Shown here one piece after another: positions 1-7,613 of a DNA stretch of 14,719 nt. Made by a program: the position numbers and the translations under genes. The stretch is from JBAROU01 sp049642385 (lineage in GTDB: Bacteria; Chloroflexota; Dehalococcoidia; DSTF01; RBG-16-68-14), in the NCBI GenBank assembly GCA_049642385.1, contig JBAROU010000185.1, positions 1 through 14,719 of the forward strand, in the 5' to 3' direction. Within the stretch, counting starts at the first letter, position 1, and each line of letters begins with the position of its first letter. The notes beneath the pieces were generated by a model, which saw only the letters and a list, made by a program, of their open reading frames with translations, was not told where the DNA came from and did no database searches.

Positions 1-131
1 ATCGGGTTCCGTCAACCCTCATCTCACTCATAACGCGCCAGCAGGCTTTGTGCAACGGCCTTTGCTGCCTCTGAACGCGCCAATAATTGCACGAATACGT
101 ACACAAAGGGACGATTTCTTTGCATAAGGGC

Positions 132-160
132 TTGACACAGGATGTGGGCTACAGGAAGAT
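132..160 (+). promoter_or_regulatory. Candidate sigma-70 promoter for the phasin-like gene
   Basis: A perfect -35 hexamer TTGACA (132-137) is followed after 17 nt by a weak -10 GAAGAT (155-160). A better-looking TATAAC (166-171) lies 28 nt after the -35, too far to pair with it. The region is richer in A+T than the coding sequence and directly precedes a strong Shine-Dalgarno site and start. The assignment is tentative because no single -35/-10 pair is good in both halves. Nothing else was recognised in 1-211. Confidence 0.3.
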
Positions 161-211
161 GCTTGTATAACGAATCCTTCGGAAGCCTACGTCCAAGGAG
201 GGATGTGTCCT

Positions 212-691
212 ATGGCTGATAACAGCGCCTCAACGAAATTCTTCGAGGCCATGAATGACGGCTTCGACGCGTTCATTGACGCCGTCCGAGCCACCAACGA
301 CCGCGGTCACCGAGTTTCGGCCGCCCTGATCGAGAATGCGCAGCAAGGTCAGCGCGAAGCGGTGGGCCTCGCCAAGCAGTGGGCTCAAGCGCCTCTCGAC
401 GTGGCTGGCTTATCGAGTTCGGTCGTCGACGTCACGACGAAGGCCCAGAGCCGCTCGCTCGACGCCACACGCCAGTGGTTCGGCGAGTTGGCCGGAGCTC
501 AGGAAGAGTCCCGCCAACTGATCCAGCGCGTCATCCAGTCGAACCGGGCCGCCGGCGAAGCGGCAGCGGAGATGGCACGCGGCTGGTTCTCCCGCGCAGG
601 CGAGGCGGTACAGTCACTCAGCAAGGTGAACGGCGCGATGGTACCGGCGGACGTGCGAAAGACTCGCTCCACCGAAAGCTCAAGCGTCTAA
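212..691 (+). CDS. Phasin-like helical protein, possible lipid- or PHA-granule coat
   Basis: A protein of 159 aa from the ATG at 212. I prefer it to the ATG at 203 because AAGGAGG at 195-201 sits 10 nt before 212 but abuts 203. It has no signal peptide or membrane segment. It looks almost entirely alpha-helical: rich in Ala, Gln, Glu and Arg, with regularly spaced hydrophobic and aromatic residues (FFEAM, FDAFIDAV, QWFGEL, GWFSRAGEAV) and a Ser-rich tail. Small amphipathic Ala/Gln-rich helical proteins with this pattern are typical of the phasin family, which coats polyhydroxyalkanoate or other storage granules. No PHA synthase is in view. The nearest neighbours are a lipase ending 3 bp away and a wax ester synthase, so a neutral-lipid droplet coat is an alternative. 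The family call rests on composition and helical pattern, not on a catalytic motif. It could also be an unrelated helical protein. Confidence 0.6.
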   Translation: MADNSASTKFFEAMNDGFDAFIDAVRATNDRGHRVSAALIENAQQGQREAVGLAKQWAQAPLDVAGLSSSVVDVTTKAQSRSLDATRQWFGELAGAQEESRQLIQRVIQSNRAAGEAAAEMARGWFSRAGEAVQSLSKVNGAMVPADVRKTRSTESSSV

Positions 692-694
692 GAA

Positions 695-1483
695 CTAGCG
701 GCCGTTTCGAGAAATTGGCGGCTTCGGCTTCGCGGCCAAGAGCTTGGCCAATCTGCGGTAGACCTGTGGATTGAACGCCAGGCCGGCATGCGTTCCATCG
801 ACTTCGATGTTGAGGCTCTCGTCTTCCTCTATGCAACTGTGCCAGTCGACCACGCCGTCCGTCTTTGTGTAGATGGCTGTGCGTAGCACCGAATCAGGGA
901 TATCGTTTCGTAACGAGCCAGCGAACTCGCACGTGCAGCCGCCGCTGTAGCATTCACGTTTGACCTTCTCGCCAGCGTTTCGACGTTCTCGGATTCGCCC
1001 ACGGACAAAGCTGGCGGCAGCAAGAACCATAGGATGCGCTCGAATGTCCTGGAACGGCGACGCAAGCGTGATGACCTGAGCGACCTGCTCCGACCGGCGG
1101 ATCGCCGCACTGCGGGCGAGGAGGCCTCCCAAGCTGTGCCCGATGAGATGAAGCTTGCGCCCTGTCTCCTCGTAGGCCTCATCCATTGTCTTGAAGAGGC
1201 GCTCGGTCAGCACTTCGGGGCACTCGGCGTTGCGACCGATCTGGGAGTAGTAGGGCTTGTAGCCCAGGCGCTGGAGCCAGTAGTACATCTCGACGAGGTA
1301 AGTGTCCGAGCCAAGGAAGCCCGGGAGGACGATAACCGGCGAGCCATCGCCTTTCGGTACACCGATGCCGTAGTAGACGGGAGAAAGGCGCAGCGCGAGC
1401 CAGTCGACACCGAAGAGCACTTCCCGCCAAAGTGGCACCGACGCCGATGTGAAGTCCGCCGGGAGCGCTCGTGCGGTTGCCAA
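695..1483 (-). CDS. Alpha/beta-hydrolase, lipase/esterase-like
   Basis: A predicted serine hydrolase of the lipase type, about 262 aa from a TTG start at 1483. The frame also has an ATG at 1534 (279 aa), but that ATG overlaps a perfect TATAAT box. GGAGGT lies 9 nt before the TTG, so I favour the shorter form. Residue numbers here use the longer form. The strand-loop VIVLPGFLGS (67-76) provides the oxyanion loop. The nucleophile elbow is GHSLGG with Ser134, the acid is Asp226 or Asp230 in TKTDGVVDW, and His249 lies in GTHAGLAFNP. A Cys-rich patch (C195, C200, C202) precedes the acid. The family hydrolyses esters, often long-chain acylglycerols, and the order of elements resembles PGAP1/triacylglycerol-lipase-like hydrolases. 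The stop is TAG, 3 bp from the stop of the convergent phasin-like gene, and the gene diverges from the wax ester synthase. This suggests a role in storage-lipid mobilisation, which is inferred. Substrate is unknown. Confidence 0.85.
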   Translation of the reverse strand: MATARALPADFTSASVPLWREVLFGVDWLALRLSPVYYGIGVPKGDGSPVIVLPGFLGSDTYLVEMYYWLQRLGYKPYYSQIGRNAECPEVLTERLFKTMDEAYEETGRKLHLIGHSLGGLLARSAAIRRSEQVAQVITLASPFQDIRAHPMVLAAASFVRGRIRERRNAGEKVKRECYSGGCTCEFAGSLRNDIPDSVLRTAIYTKTDGVVDWHSCIEEDESLNIEVDGTHAGLAFNPQVYRRLAKLLAAKPKPPISRNGR

Positions 1484-1532
1484 ACGCTTGCTACCTCCAC
1501 CACCCCACCTGGGATGCCTCAAATAGTACCCC

Positions 1533-1540
1533 ATTATAGC
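1533..1540 (-). promoter_or_regulatory. -10 element (GCTATAAT) for the lipase gene
   Basis: Read on the minus strand, GCTATAAT is a perfect -10 hexamer with the GC prefix seen at three other genes here. A transcript from it would start around 1526, downstream of the ATG at 1534, leaving a leader of about 40 nt with GGAGGT (1493-1498) before the TTG at 1483. A TTGACA also lies upstream but only 6 nt away, too close to act as its -35. Confidence 0.4.
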
Positions 1541-1561
1541 CGATTGTCAACCTGGACTGCC

Positions 1562-1590
1562 TACACAGGCTGCTTCGGCTAGTGTAAACT
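1562..1590 (+). promoter_or_regulatory. Weak promoter candidate for WS/DGAT gene
   Basis: TACACA (1562-1567), 17 nt, then TAAACT (1585-1590). Each hexamer matches consensus at 4 of 6 positions. It lies in the space between the divergent lipase and acyltransferase genes and would give a short leader with GGAG at 1599-1602. The match is weak and could be chance. Confidence 0.2.
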
Positions 1591-1611
1591 AATGACTTGG
1601 AGCGATCAGCC

Positions 1612-3087
1612 ATGCCGAACAACCTCGCCCGGCGACTGAGCACCAGTGACGCCGCGTTTCTCTACCTAGAACGACCGAACGCACCTCTCCATATCGGTTC
1701 GCTCGGCATCTATCAGGGACGGCTGCCATATGAGAACGTGGCCAGTCACATCGAGGAGCGCTTGCCTGCGATCCCCAGGTACCGGCAGCGGTTGGCGTTC
1801 GTTCCGTTCAATCTCCTGCACCCCACCTGGGAGGACGACCCGAAATTCGACATTCGCAAACACGTCATCCGGGTCTCGCCGCCCTCTCCACTGACGGACG
1901 AACAACTGACAGAACTCTCCACAGAGCTATTCGAAAAGCCGCTCGATCGCGCCAAGCCGCTTTGGGAAATGTACGTTATCGACAACGTAGAAGGCGATCG
2001 AAGCGCGATCGTCTCGAAGGTCCACCACTGTCTCGTCGATGGTGTTTCCGGCATCGAGCTACTCATGGCAACGCTCGACATCAGCCCGGAGTGCGCGCCG
2101 CCGCCAGAGGCCACAGCCTGGGAGCCCAGTTCGCTACCCAACCCCGCCGCGCGCCTCGCTGACGCGTTCTGGGACCAGCTCGCGCAACAGACGCGGCTCC
2201 TTGAGGAGTGGCAGGAGACGTTCATCGATCCCATCGCGCGTCTGCGCCGAACACAGGACCTGCTGCGTTCGCTCAGCCTCGCCTCGCCCTGGCTGCTGCT
2301 GCCTGCGCCGCGCACGCCGTTCTCGAAGTGGCTCGGCTCGAAGCGCCGCGCCGCGTTCAGCGAGATGTCCTTCGTGGAAATCCGCGAGATCCGCACCACC
2401 CTGGGCGGCACGGTCAACGACGTCGTGCTCGCAATCCTGGCCGGAGCGCTCGGGCGCTACCTCGCCTCGCATGACCACAAGGTCGACGGCCTCGAACTGC
2501 GGGTCGCCGTGCCCGTGAACGTGCGGATGGAGGAGGAGCAGGGGGCGCTCGGTAACCGGGTCTCCTGCATGCTGATTACTCTGCCCATGGGCGAGCGCGA
2601 TCCGGTGCAGCGGCTGAACACGATCAAGGAACGCCAGACTCAGCTCAAGGAGTCAAACCAGGCGGGCGGTCTCGAGCAGCTGATGCGCATGGCCTCGAAT
2701 GTGCCCGCGCCGATCCAGGCGCTGGCCGCCGCTTCGCCTACGCTGAACACGGCGGTCAACCTGATCTGCACGAACGTGCCCGGGCCGATGATCCCGCTCT
2801 ACTGCGTTGGCCATCTCATGCTCGGGCATTACCCGATGGTACCCTTGAGCATGAACATGGGCCTCGGTGTCGGCGTGACGAGCTACAACCAGCGCCTCTA
2901 TTTCGGCCTCATGGTCGACCCTGACGCCGTTCCTGATGTGGATCGTCTGAAGTTCTTCCTCGACGAGTCGGCGCTGGAGCTGCGAAACGCCGCCGGCGTA
3001 ACGACGACAGACTTACCCACGCTGGGTGGCAACGGTAGCGGCCAGAACGGGGCCGTTGGAGTCGAGAAGATCGCTACGCGCGATTAG
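1612..3087 (+). CDS. Wax ester synthase/acyl-CoA:diacylglycerol acyltransferase (WS/DGAT)
   Basis: Transfers the acyl group of acyl-CoA to a fatty alcohol or diacylglycerol, making wax esters or triacylglycerol, normally at the inner membrane face where lipid droplets form. It has 491 aa from the ATG at 1612, chosen over an in-frame TTG at 1597 because GGAG (1599-1602) is 9 nt upstream; 450-500 aa is usual. The N-terminus has the family's opening (LSTSDAAFLYLE, then the NAPLHIGS type). The active-site motif HHxxxDG is H138-H139-CLV-D143-G144. KPLWEMYVID (115-124) gives the PLW block, TVNDVVLA (267-274) the ND block, and NVPGP (388-392) the C-terminal block. No key residue is missing. The usual HHAxVDG reads HHCLVDG here, a mild variant. 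The gene diverges from a lipase and overlaps the GNAT gene tail to tail by 4 bp. Whether it prefers alcohol or diacylglycerol cannot be read from sequence. Confidence 0.95.
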   Translation: MPNNLARRLSTSDAAFLYLERPNAPLHIGSLGIYQGRLPYENVASHIEERLPAIPRYRQRLAFVPFNLLHPTWEDDPKFDIRKHVIRVSPPSPLTDEQLTELSTELFEKPLDRAKPLWEMYVIDNVEGDRSAIVSKVHHCLVDGVSGIELLMATLDISPECAPPPEATAWEPSSLPNPAARLADAFWDQLAQQTRLLEEWQETFIDPIARLRRTQDLLRSLSLASPWLLLPAPRTPFSKWLGSKRRAAFSEMSFVEIREIRTTLGGTVNDVVLAILAGALGRYLASHDHKVDGLELRVAVPVNVRMEEEQGALGNRVSCMLITLPMGERDPVQRLNTIKERQTQLKESNQAGGLEQLMRMASNVPAPIQALAAASPTLNTAVNLICTNVPGPMIPLYCVGHLMLGHYPMVPLSMNMGLGVGVTSYNQRLYFGLMVDPDAVPDVDRLKFFLDESALELRNAAGVTTTDLPTLGGNGSGQNGAVGVEKIATRD

Positions 3088-3689
3088 GCGGAACGCCGGG
3101 CGGCGCCGATCGCCCCCACGTGCTGCACGTCGGTAAACCCTGCCACATCGTTCGTCATGATGAGCAGATCGTGCGTCTTGCCTTCGCGGTCAACGACGAA
3201 GTCGGCGAGCAGCGCCTCCGGCTGAAACCCAAGCCGCTCGAACGTCGCGCGGGCGCCGCGCTGGTCGGGCGTCATCTGCGCGGTGATCTTGCTCAGGCCA
3301 AGCCCCTTCGCGATGGTGAACACCTCATCGGTCAGGCGCCGGCCTAGCCCGTGCTTCCTGTACTCGGACGACACGATAACGCGGATCTCGCCGATGTGGC
3401 GGTTCCACATGGTCTCGTTGTGGTGCACGCTCGCATAGCCGACGATCGCGCCACCCGCCTCGGCAAGCACCGTCGCAGTGCGGCCCTCTTCGATGTTCCC
3501 GATCCACTGATCCACGCCCTCCGACGACGTGATGTCGAGCCGGAGGAAGAGCAGATCGTGGGGCGGCAGGCCGCGGGCAAATGATAGCACCGCATCGCGG
3601 TCGGAGCGCCCCATCAGCCGGAGGGTGACCGACCCTTGCGCCAACTGCACCTCGCGTGGATACCCTCGATCGATTCCTGGCTGCGTCAT
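3084..3689 (-). CDS. GNAT-family N-acetyltransferase
   Basis: A 201-aa protein with one GNAT domain, which moves an acetyl group from acetyl-CoA to an amine. Acetyl-CoA-binding motif A is visible at 101-119 (IRVIVSSEYRKHGLGRRL), with R111-K-H-G114-L-G116 matching the Q/R-x-x-G-x-G/A pyrophosphate loop. Motif B follows at ATFERLGFQPEA (148-159). The N-terminal block LRLMGRSDRDAVLSFARGLP and IVGYASVHH (82-90) fit strands 1-4 of the fold. The domain ends near residue 180, and the last 20 residues are probably disordered. The start has no clear Shine-Dalgarno site. It lies 51 bp after the SDR stop on the same strand, so the two are probably co-transcribed. Substrate (protein, small amine or antibiotic) is unknown. 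Confidence 0.85.
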   Translation of the reverse strand: MTQPGIDRGYPREVQLAQGSVTLRLMGRSDRDAVLSFARGLPPHDLLFLRLDITSSEGVDQWIGNIEEGRTATVLAEAGGAIVGYASVHHNETMWNRHIGEIRVIVSSEYRKHGLGRRLTDEVFTIAKGLGLSKITAQMTPDQRGARATFERLGFQPEALLADFVVDREGKTHDLLIMTNDVAGFTDVQHVGAIGAARRSA

Positions 3690-3740
3690 AGCTGCTACAT
3701 TTCACTACAGACGGACGGAAAACGCAAGTAAACGGCCTCC

Positions 3741-4580
3741 CTAGTCCCAGAAGTCGAGTGCCTGACGCATCCCCTGCTCGAACTGCTCGTCGTCCTGCTT
3801 GCGGCGTAGCCCACCGATCATCTCAGCATCCTGCCCTACCAGGTAGCGCAGCTTCGGCTGTTCCGCATGTACCGCATCGTAGATTGCCTCGGCAACGATC
3901 TGCTGGTCACCGCGCACCGCAGCGCCGGGAAGACGCGTCAGCGCCTGCGCGAACCGCTGATCGAATTCGAGGTAGGGCGAGCCTTCGTTATACCGTCGTG
4001 GCACGCGCCGACTTTGTTCGATGGCTGTCTCGAAGCCCCCCGGCTCGATAAGCAGTACCCGCACCCCGAACGGATGCAGCTCGTAGTAGAGCGCTTCACT
4101 CGCCGCCTCCAGTGCCCGCTTGCTGGCTGAGTAGACGCCCTGAAATGGCGCCGTGACCACGCCGGCCAGCGACGATACGTTGACGATCGTTCCCGAGCGC
4201 TGTGCGCGCATCGTGGGAGCAACGAGGCGCATCGTGCGAAGCGCGCCGAAGAAGTTCGTCTCGAAGACCTCCTTCGCTTCGTCTTCGTCCGTCTCTTCGA
4301 TTGGCCCGTGAGCGCCAATACCAGCGTTGTTCACCAGCACATCGATTCGACCCTCTCGGTCGATGACCTGACGCACCGCGTTGTTCACGGATGTCTCGTC
4401 AGTCACGTCGAGCTGGATCGCTTCGATCTTCAGCTTCTCCTTTTCGCGCGCCTCCTCCAGCAGCCCCGCCTTCGTCGTATCGCGCATGCTGGCGTACACC
4501 GTGTCACCCTTGCGTGCAAAGTGGAGCGCCGCCTTCTGCCCGAACCCGGTGCTGCATCCCGTGATAAGCGCTATTGCCAT
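3741..4580 (-). CDS. Short-chain dehydrogenase/reductase (classical SDR)
   Basis: An NAD(P)-dependent oxidoreductase of 279 aa acting on an alcohol/carbonyl pair. The Rossmann cofactor loop is T7-GCSTGF-G14 (TGxxxGxG), followed by LDVT (57-60, Asp58 binding adenine) and NNAG (84-87). The catalytic set is complete: N109, S137, Y150 and K154 (Y-SAS-K), with the usual 13-residue Ser-Tyr spacing. EPGGFETAIEQ (about 179-189) is the nicotinamide-side loop. The extended C-terminus makes it longer than the basic 250-aa SDR and resembles the 17-beta-hydroxysteroid/retinol dehydrogenase-like group, whose members take hydrophobic alcohols. AAGGAGG lies 6 nt before the ATG. It is the likely first gene of a two-gene minus-strand unit with the GNAT gene. 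A fatty-alcohol or steroid-like substrate fits the lipid neighbourhood but is speculative. Confidence 0.9.
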   Translation of the reverse strand: MAIALITGCSTGFGQKAALHFARKGDTVYASMRDTTKAGLLEEAREKEKLKIEAIQLDVTDETSVNNAVRQVIDREGRIDVLVNNAGIGAHGPIEETDEDEAKEVFETNFFGALRTMRLVAPTMRAQRSGTIVNVSSLAGVVTAPFQGVYSASKRALEAASEALYYELHPFGVRVLLIEPGGFETAIEQSRRVPRRYNEGSPYLEFDQRFAQALTRLPGAAVRGDQQIVAEAIYDAVHAEQPKLRYLVGQDAEMIGGLRRKQDDEQFEQGMRQALDFWD

Positions 4581-4641
4581 CTGATCCCTCCTTGGGGTGA
4601 ACCTCGTCTTCCAACCAGCGCCCGATTGTAACAGAGCGTGG

Positions 4642-4650
4642 TGCTACAAT
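4642..4650 (+). promoter_or_regulatory. Extended -10 promoter (TGCTACAAT) of the APC permease
   Basis: TGC followed by TACAAT is an extended -10 element, and its GCTANAAT core is shared with three other genes here. Transcription should begin near 4656-4658, after the first in-frame GTG codons (4638, 4641) and just before TTG 4659. No good -35 is present, which extended -10 promoters can tolerate. Confidence 0.4.
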
Positions 4651-4658
4651 GCATCGAT

Positions 4659-5954
4659 TTGGCCACAGACGCCCCCAAGCTTGAGCGAAAGCTAGGCCTC
4701 CTGGAGACCACGGTCGGGGGGATCGGCATCATCCTCGGGGCGGGAATCTACGTCCTCGTCGGCGAAGTGGCCGGTCAGGCGGGCAACGCTCTCTGGATCT
4801 CCTTCCTCATGGCGGCCGGCATGGCAGCCGTGGTCGGATTGGGCTACGCGGAGCTCGTGTCCGCGTTCCCACGCGCCGGGGCAGATTACGAGTACACGCG
4901 CGAGGCGCTCGGCGCGCGCATCGCCTTCGTCGTAGGCTGGCTCATCGTGATCGGCAACATCGTAGCGGCGGCGGCAGTTGCGCTGGGTTTCGGCAGCTAC
5001 CTACAGCAGTTCTGGGGTGTGAACCAGACGCTCGTCGGCATCCTCGCCCTGATCGCCGCGACGCTCATCGCGTTCTACGGCATTCGCGAGAGCCTCTGGA
5101 CGTCGATGCTCCTCACGCTCATCGAGGCGGGCGGGCTCATCTTCGTCATCGCGATCGGCCTGCCGCACATAGGAGACGTGGACCTCACCAAAACGGCGAG
5201 CGGAACAGGTGGTATCTTTGCGGGAGCAGCGCTGGTGATGTTCGCCTATGTCGGATTTGAACAGATCGCCACGCTGGCTGAAGAGACCCACGACGCGCCG
5301 CGCGTCATTCCACAGGCGCTCCTGTTCTCGATCGCGGCCACAACGGCGCTCTACCTGCTTGTCGCCGTCACAGCGATCAGCGTTCTTGGCTGGGAAGCGC
5401 TCGCGGGGTCCGACGCTCCGCTCGCGGCTGTAACCTCGGAGGTGTTGGGTGACCGCGCATCTGATGTTATCGCGGTGGTCGCGCTATTTTCGACCGCCAA
5501 CACGCTGCTTCTCCTGCTAGTCGCAGCCTCGCGACTGATCTACGGGATGGCATCGTCGGGTAGCCTGCCGCGATTTCTAGCCTGGGTGCACCCGAGCTCC
5601 CACACGCCGGTGCGCGCGATCGCGCTCTCGCTGGTCGTCTCGATCGGGTTCGTGCTCTCGGGCGACATCGCATTGATCGCCGGCGCGACGAACTTCGCTG
5701 TGTTCATTGGCTTTGCGGCCGTCAACCTCTCGCTCATCGTGCTACGATTTACCCAGCCTGACGTGCCGCGGCCATTCCGGACGCCACTGAACATCGGCCG
5801 ATTTCCCATCCTTCCCGTGGTCGCGCTGGCGTCCGTTGCCTTCCTGATGGCGAACCTGGAGCTCGATGCGCTGCTGATCGGCGTCGCGCTCCTCGTCTCG
5901 GGCCTCGTTGCGATGGAGATGCTCTCGCTCTGGCGACCGGCTGACGCACAATAG
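4659..5954 (+). CDS. APC-superfamily amino acid permease
   Basis: An inner-membrane secondary transporter, probably for amino acids or polyamines. It has 431 aa from TTG 4659, or 438 aa from GTG 4638 (numbering here). I favour TTG because an extended -10 overlaps the GTG codons; that would make the mRNA nearly leaderless, so the start is uncertain. About 12 hydrophobic helices can be counted. Helix 1 carries the unwound substrate-binding motif GIGIILGAGIYVLVG (28-42), the APC signature. Helix 6 is followed by FAYVGFEQIATLAEET (202-217) and DAPRVIPQAL, another conserved APC block. The PxPFRTP-type loop (about 377-383, VPRPFRTP) before the last two helices is typical of the cationic amino-acid/YfnA-like branch. 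It diverges from the SDR and ends 18-54 bp before the candidate lysS starts. Substrate cannot be assigned. Confidence 0.9.
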   Translation: MATDAPKLERKLGLLETTVGGIGIILGAGIYVLVGEVAGQAGNALWISFLMAAGMAAVVGLGYAELVSAFPRAGADYEYTREALGARIAFVVGWLIVIGNIVAAAAVALGFGSYLQQFWGVNQTLVGILALIAATLIAFYGIRESLWTSMLLTLIEAGGLIFVIAIGLPHIGDVDLTKTASGTGGIFAGAALVMFAYVGFEQIATLAEETHDAPRVIPQALLFSIAATTALYLLVAVTAISVLGWEALAGSDAPLAAVTSEVLGDRASDVIAVVALFSTANTLLLLLVAASRLIYGMASSGSLPRFLAWVHPSSHTPVRAIALSLVVSIGFVLSGDIALIAGATNFAVFIGFAAVNLSLIVLRFTQPDVPRPFRTPLNIGRFPILPVVALASVAFLMANLELDALLIGVALLVSGLVAMEMLSLWRPADAQ

Positions 5955-5995
5955 CGCCGACGGCCGTCCGGTATGATCGATCACCCGACCTGCGA

Positions 5996-6001
5996 TATGA
6001 T
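5996..6001 (+). promoter_or_regulatory. lysS: Possible -10 (TATGAT) for leaderless lysS
   Basis: TATGAT occurs twice, at 5972-5977 and 5996-6001. The second ends 7 nt before the ATG at 6009, the spacing expected for a leaderless transcript. The first would give a short leader with no Shine-Dalgarno site. No convincing -35 was seen for either. Confidence 0.25.
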
Positions 6002-6008
6002 GACGCTG

Positions 6009-7502
6009 ATGTCGCGCCAAGAGCCTCGCGAACCTTCGATGTCCCGCTTGGCGGAGGTGCGCGCCGCCCGCATCGACAAGCTCCAGAAGCTGCGCGACCT
6101 CGGCATCGACCCCTACCCCAGCAGTTTCGGCGAGCGTCTGACGATTGAACACGCGCGCGAACGCGGCGAGGGCGCCGAGTTGCGCGTGGCAGGCCGTCTG
6201 CTCACCTTCCGAAGGCACGGCGGCTCCGCCTTCGCCAACTTACGCGACCAATCGGCGCTGATCCAGCTCCACTTCCGGCGCGATACGCTCGGCGAGGAGC
6301 GCTACGAGTTGGTGAGGCTGCTCGATATCGGCGACTTCGTCGGCGTGGCAGGCCCGCTCTTCGTCACCAGCACAGGCGAGCTCACGGTCGAGGTGCGCGA
6401 GCTGACCGTGCTCTCGAAGTCGCTCCGGCCGCTTCCGGAGAAGTGGCACGGCCTCACCGACCCTGAGACGCGCGTCCGCAAGCGCTACCTGGCGCTGATC
6501 AGCGACCCGGGTGAGCGCCAGCTACTCGTGAAGCGCGCCGAGTTCGTCAAGCACATCCGCGCGTTCCTCGACGAGCGGGGCTTCGTTGAGGTCGCCACGT
6601 CCGTGATGGAGCAGGTGCCCGGAGGCGCCGACGCAGAACCGTTCGTCACACACCACAACGCGCTCGACGCCGACTTCTACTTGCGGATCTCGCTCGAGCT
6701 ACAGCACAAACGGCTGATCGTCGGCGACTTCGAGCGCATCTACGAGATCGGCCGCGTCTTCCGGAACGAGGGGCTCGGCCGGGAGTACCTACAGGAGTTC
6801 GACCTGCTGGAGTTCTACTGGGCCTACGCCGACTTGGCGATGCTCAAGGATATCGTGCAACGCTTCTACGCAGACTCCATCGAGAAGACGTTCGGGACGC
6901 TTAAGCTCACCTATGGCGAGCACGAGCTGGACTTCACGCCGCCGTGGCCGGAGGCTGACTACTCCGAGCTGTTCCGCGGCATCGGCATCGGCCTTGACGA
7001 GCATGGCGACGCCGAGTCGCTCCGTGCCGCCGCCAGAGACCGCGGCGTCACTGACATTGAGCCGTCGATGGGGCGCGGTCGCGTGATCGACGCGATCTAT
7101 AAGCGCCTGATCCGCCCGAACCTCATCCAGCCGCAGCTCCTGGTGAACCACCCCGTCGACGTCTCGCCACTGGCGAAACGCGACCCGGACGACCCGACTC
7201 GCGTGCAGCGCCTCCAGGTGCTCTTCGCCGGCACGGAGGTGGGCAACGGCTTCGCGGAGCTAAACGACCCGCTCGACCAGCGCGCGCGCTTCGAGGAGCA
7301 GCAGCGCTTACGCGCCGCCGGCGATCGCGAAGCCCACATGCTGGACGAGGACTACCTGGAAGCGCTGGAGTACGGCATGCCACCCACGGCCGGCTTCGGG
7401 GTGTCCATCGAGCGCTGGTTCATGCACCTGGTAAACCGCCCGACGATCCGCGAGGTCGTCGCCTTTCCGCTCACCCGCCCGCTGCCTCCGGAGGGTGAGT
7501 AG
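6009..7502 (+). CDS. lysS: Lysyl-tRNA synthetase, class II
   Basis: Charges tRNA-Lys with lysine in the cytoplasm; essential. In-frame starts are ATG 5973, 5997, 6000, 6009 and 6039. The conserved sequence begins at SRLAEVRAARIDKLQKL, so only 6009 or 6039 is needed. I chose 6009 because TATGAT sits 7 nt upstream, but 6039 is equally possible. Numbering is from 5973 (509 aa). The OB-fold anticodon domain covers about 70-150. The catalytic core follows, with motif 1 around 189-215, the VPGGADAEPFVTHHNALDADFYLR block (215-238), motif 2 FRNEG (263-267) with EFYWAYADL, and motif 3 GFGVSIERW (474-482). LysRS markers TEVGNGFAELNDP (421-433) and LDEDYLEALEYGMPP (457-471) separate it from AspRS and AsnRS. 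Motif 3 reads GFG...ER where many bacteria have GLG...DR, and the usual PELYLKRL reads SLELQHKRL, so the copy is somewhat divergent. Typical length is about 490-510 aa. Confidence 0.95.
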   Translation: MSRQEPREPSMSRLAEVRAARIDKLQKLRDLGIDPYPSSFGERLTIEHARERGEGAELRVAGRLLTFRRHGGSAFANLRDQSALIQLHFRRDTLGEERYELVRLLDIGDFVGVAGPLFVTSTGELTVEVRELTVLSKSLRPLPEKWHGLTDPETRVRKRYLALISDPGERQLLVKRAEFVKHIRAFLDERGFVEVATSVMEQVPGGADAEPFVTHHNALDADFYLRISLELQHKRLIVGDFERIYEIGRVFRNEGLGREYLQEFDLLEFYWAYADLAMLKDIVQRFYADSIEKTFGTLKLTYGEHELDFTPPWPEADYSELFRGIGIGLDEHGDAESLRAAARDRGVTDIEPSMGRGRVIDAIYKRLIRPNLIQPQLLVNHPVDVSPLAKRDPDDPTRVQRLQVLFAGTEVGNGFAELNDPLDQRARFEEQQRLRAAGDREAHMLDEDYLEALEYGMPPTAGFGVSIERWFMHLVNRPTIREVVAFPLTRPLPPEGE

Positions 7503-7544
7503 TCGTCGATTGACACTCATCGGCGATCCACGAGGTTCGGACGC

Positions 7545-7572
7545 TTGACCCACTGCAGAGCAGTTCTATAGA
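7545..7572 (+). promoter_or_regulatory. Sigma-70-type promoter of the membrane-anchored hypothetical gene
   Basis: TTGACC (7545-7550), 16-nt spacer, TATAGA (7567-7572). This is the best paired -35/-10 in the window. It lies in the 111-bp gap after lysS and would start a leader of about 35 nt ahead of the ATG at 7614. Confidence 0.5.
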
Positions 7573-7613
7573 CTACGCCCCGTGCTTACACCGGATCTGC
7601 CGAGAACGAATCG

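Noticed and set aside
24..125. 33-codon minus-strand ORF (MQRNRPFVYV...) left of the phasin-like gene
   Set aside because: It has an ATG and reads like protein, but there is no Shine-Dalgarno site and its third-position G+C is about half, unlike the real genes.
714..738. Terminator hairpin after the phasin-like gene
   Set aside because: The stem TTGGC/GCCAA is interrupted, has no U-tract and lies inside the lipase coding region.
4649..4684. Eleven-codon leader peptide before the permease (ATG 4649)
   Set aside because: It overlaps the -10 element, has no Shine-Dalgarno site and shows no run of one amino acid or attenuator structure.
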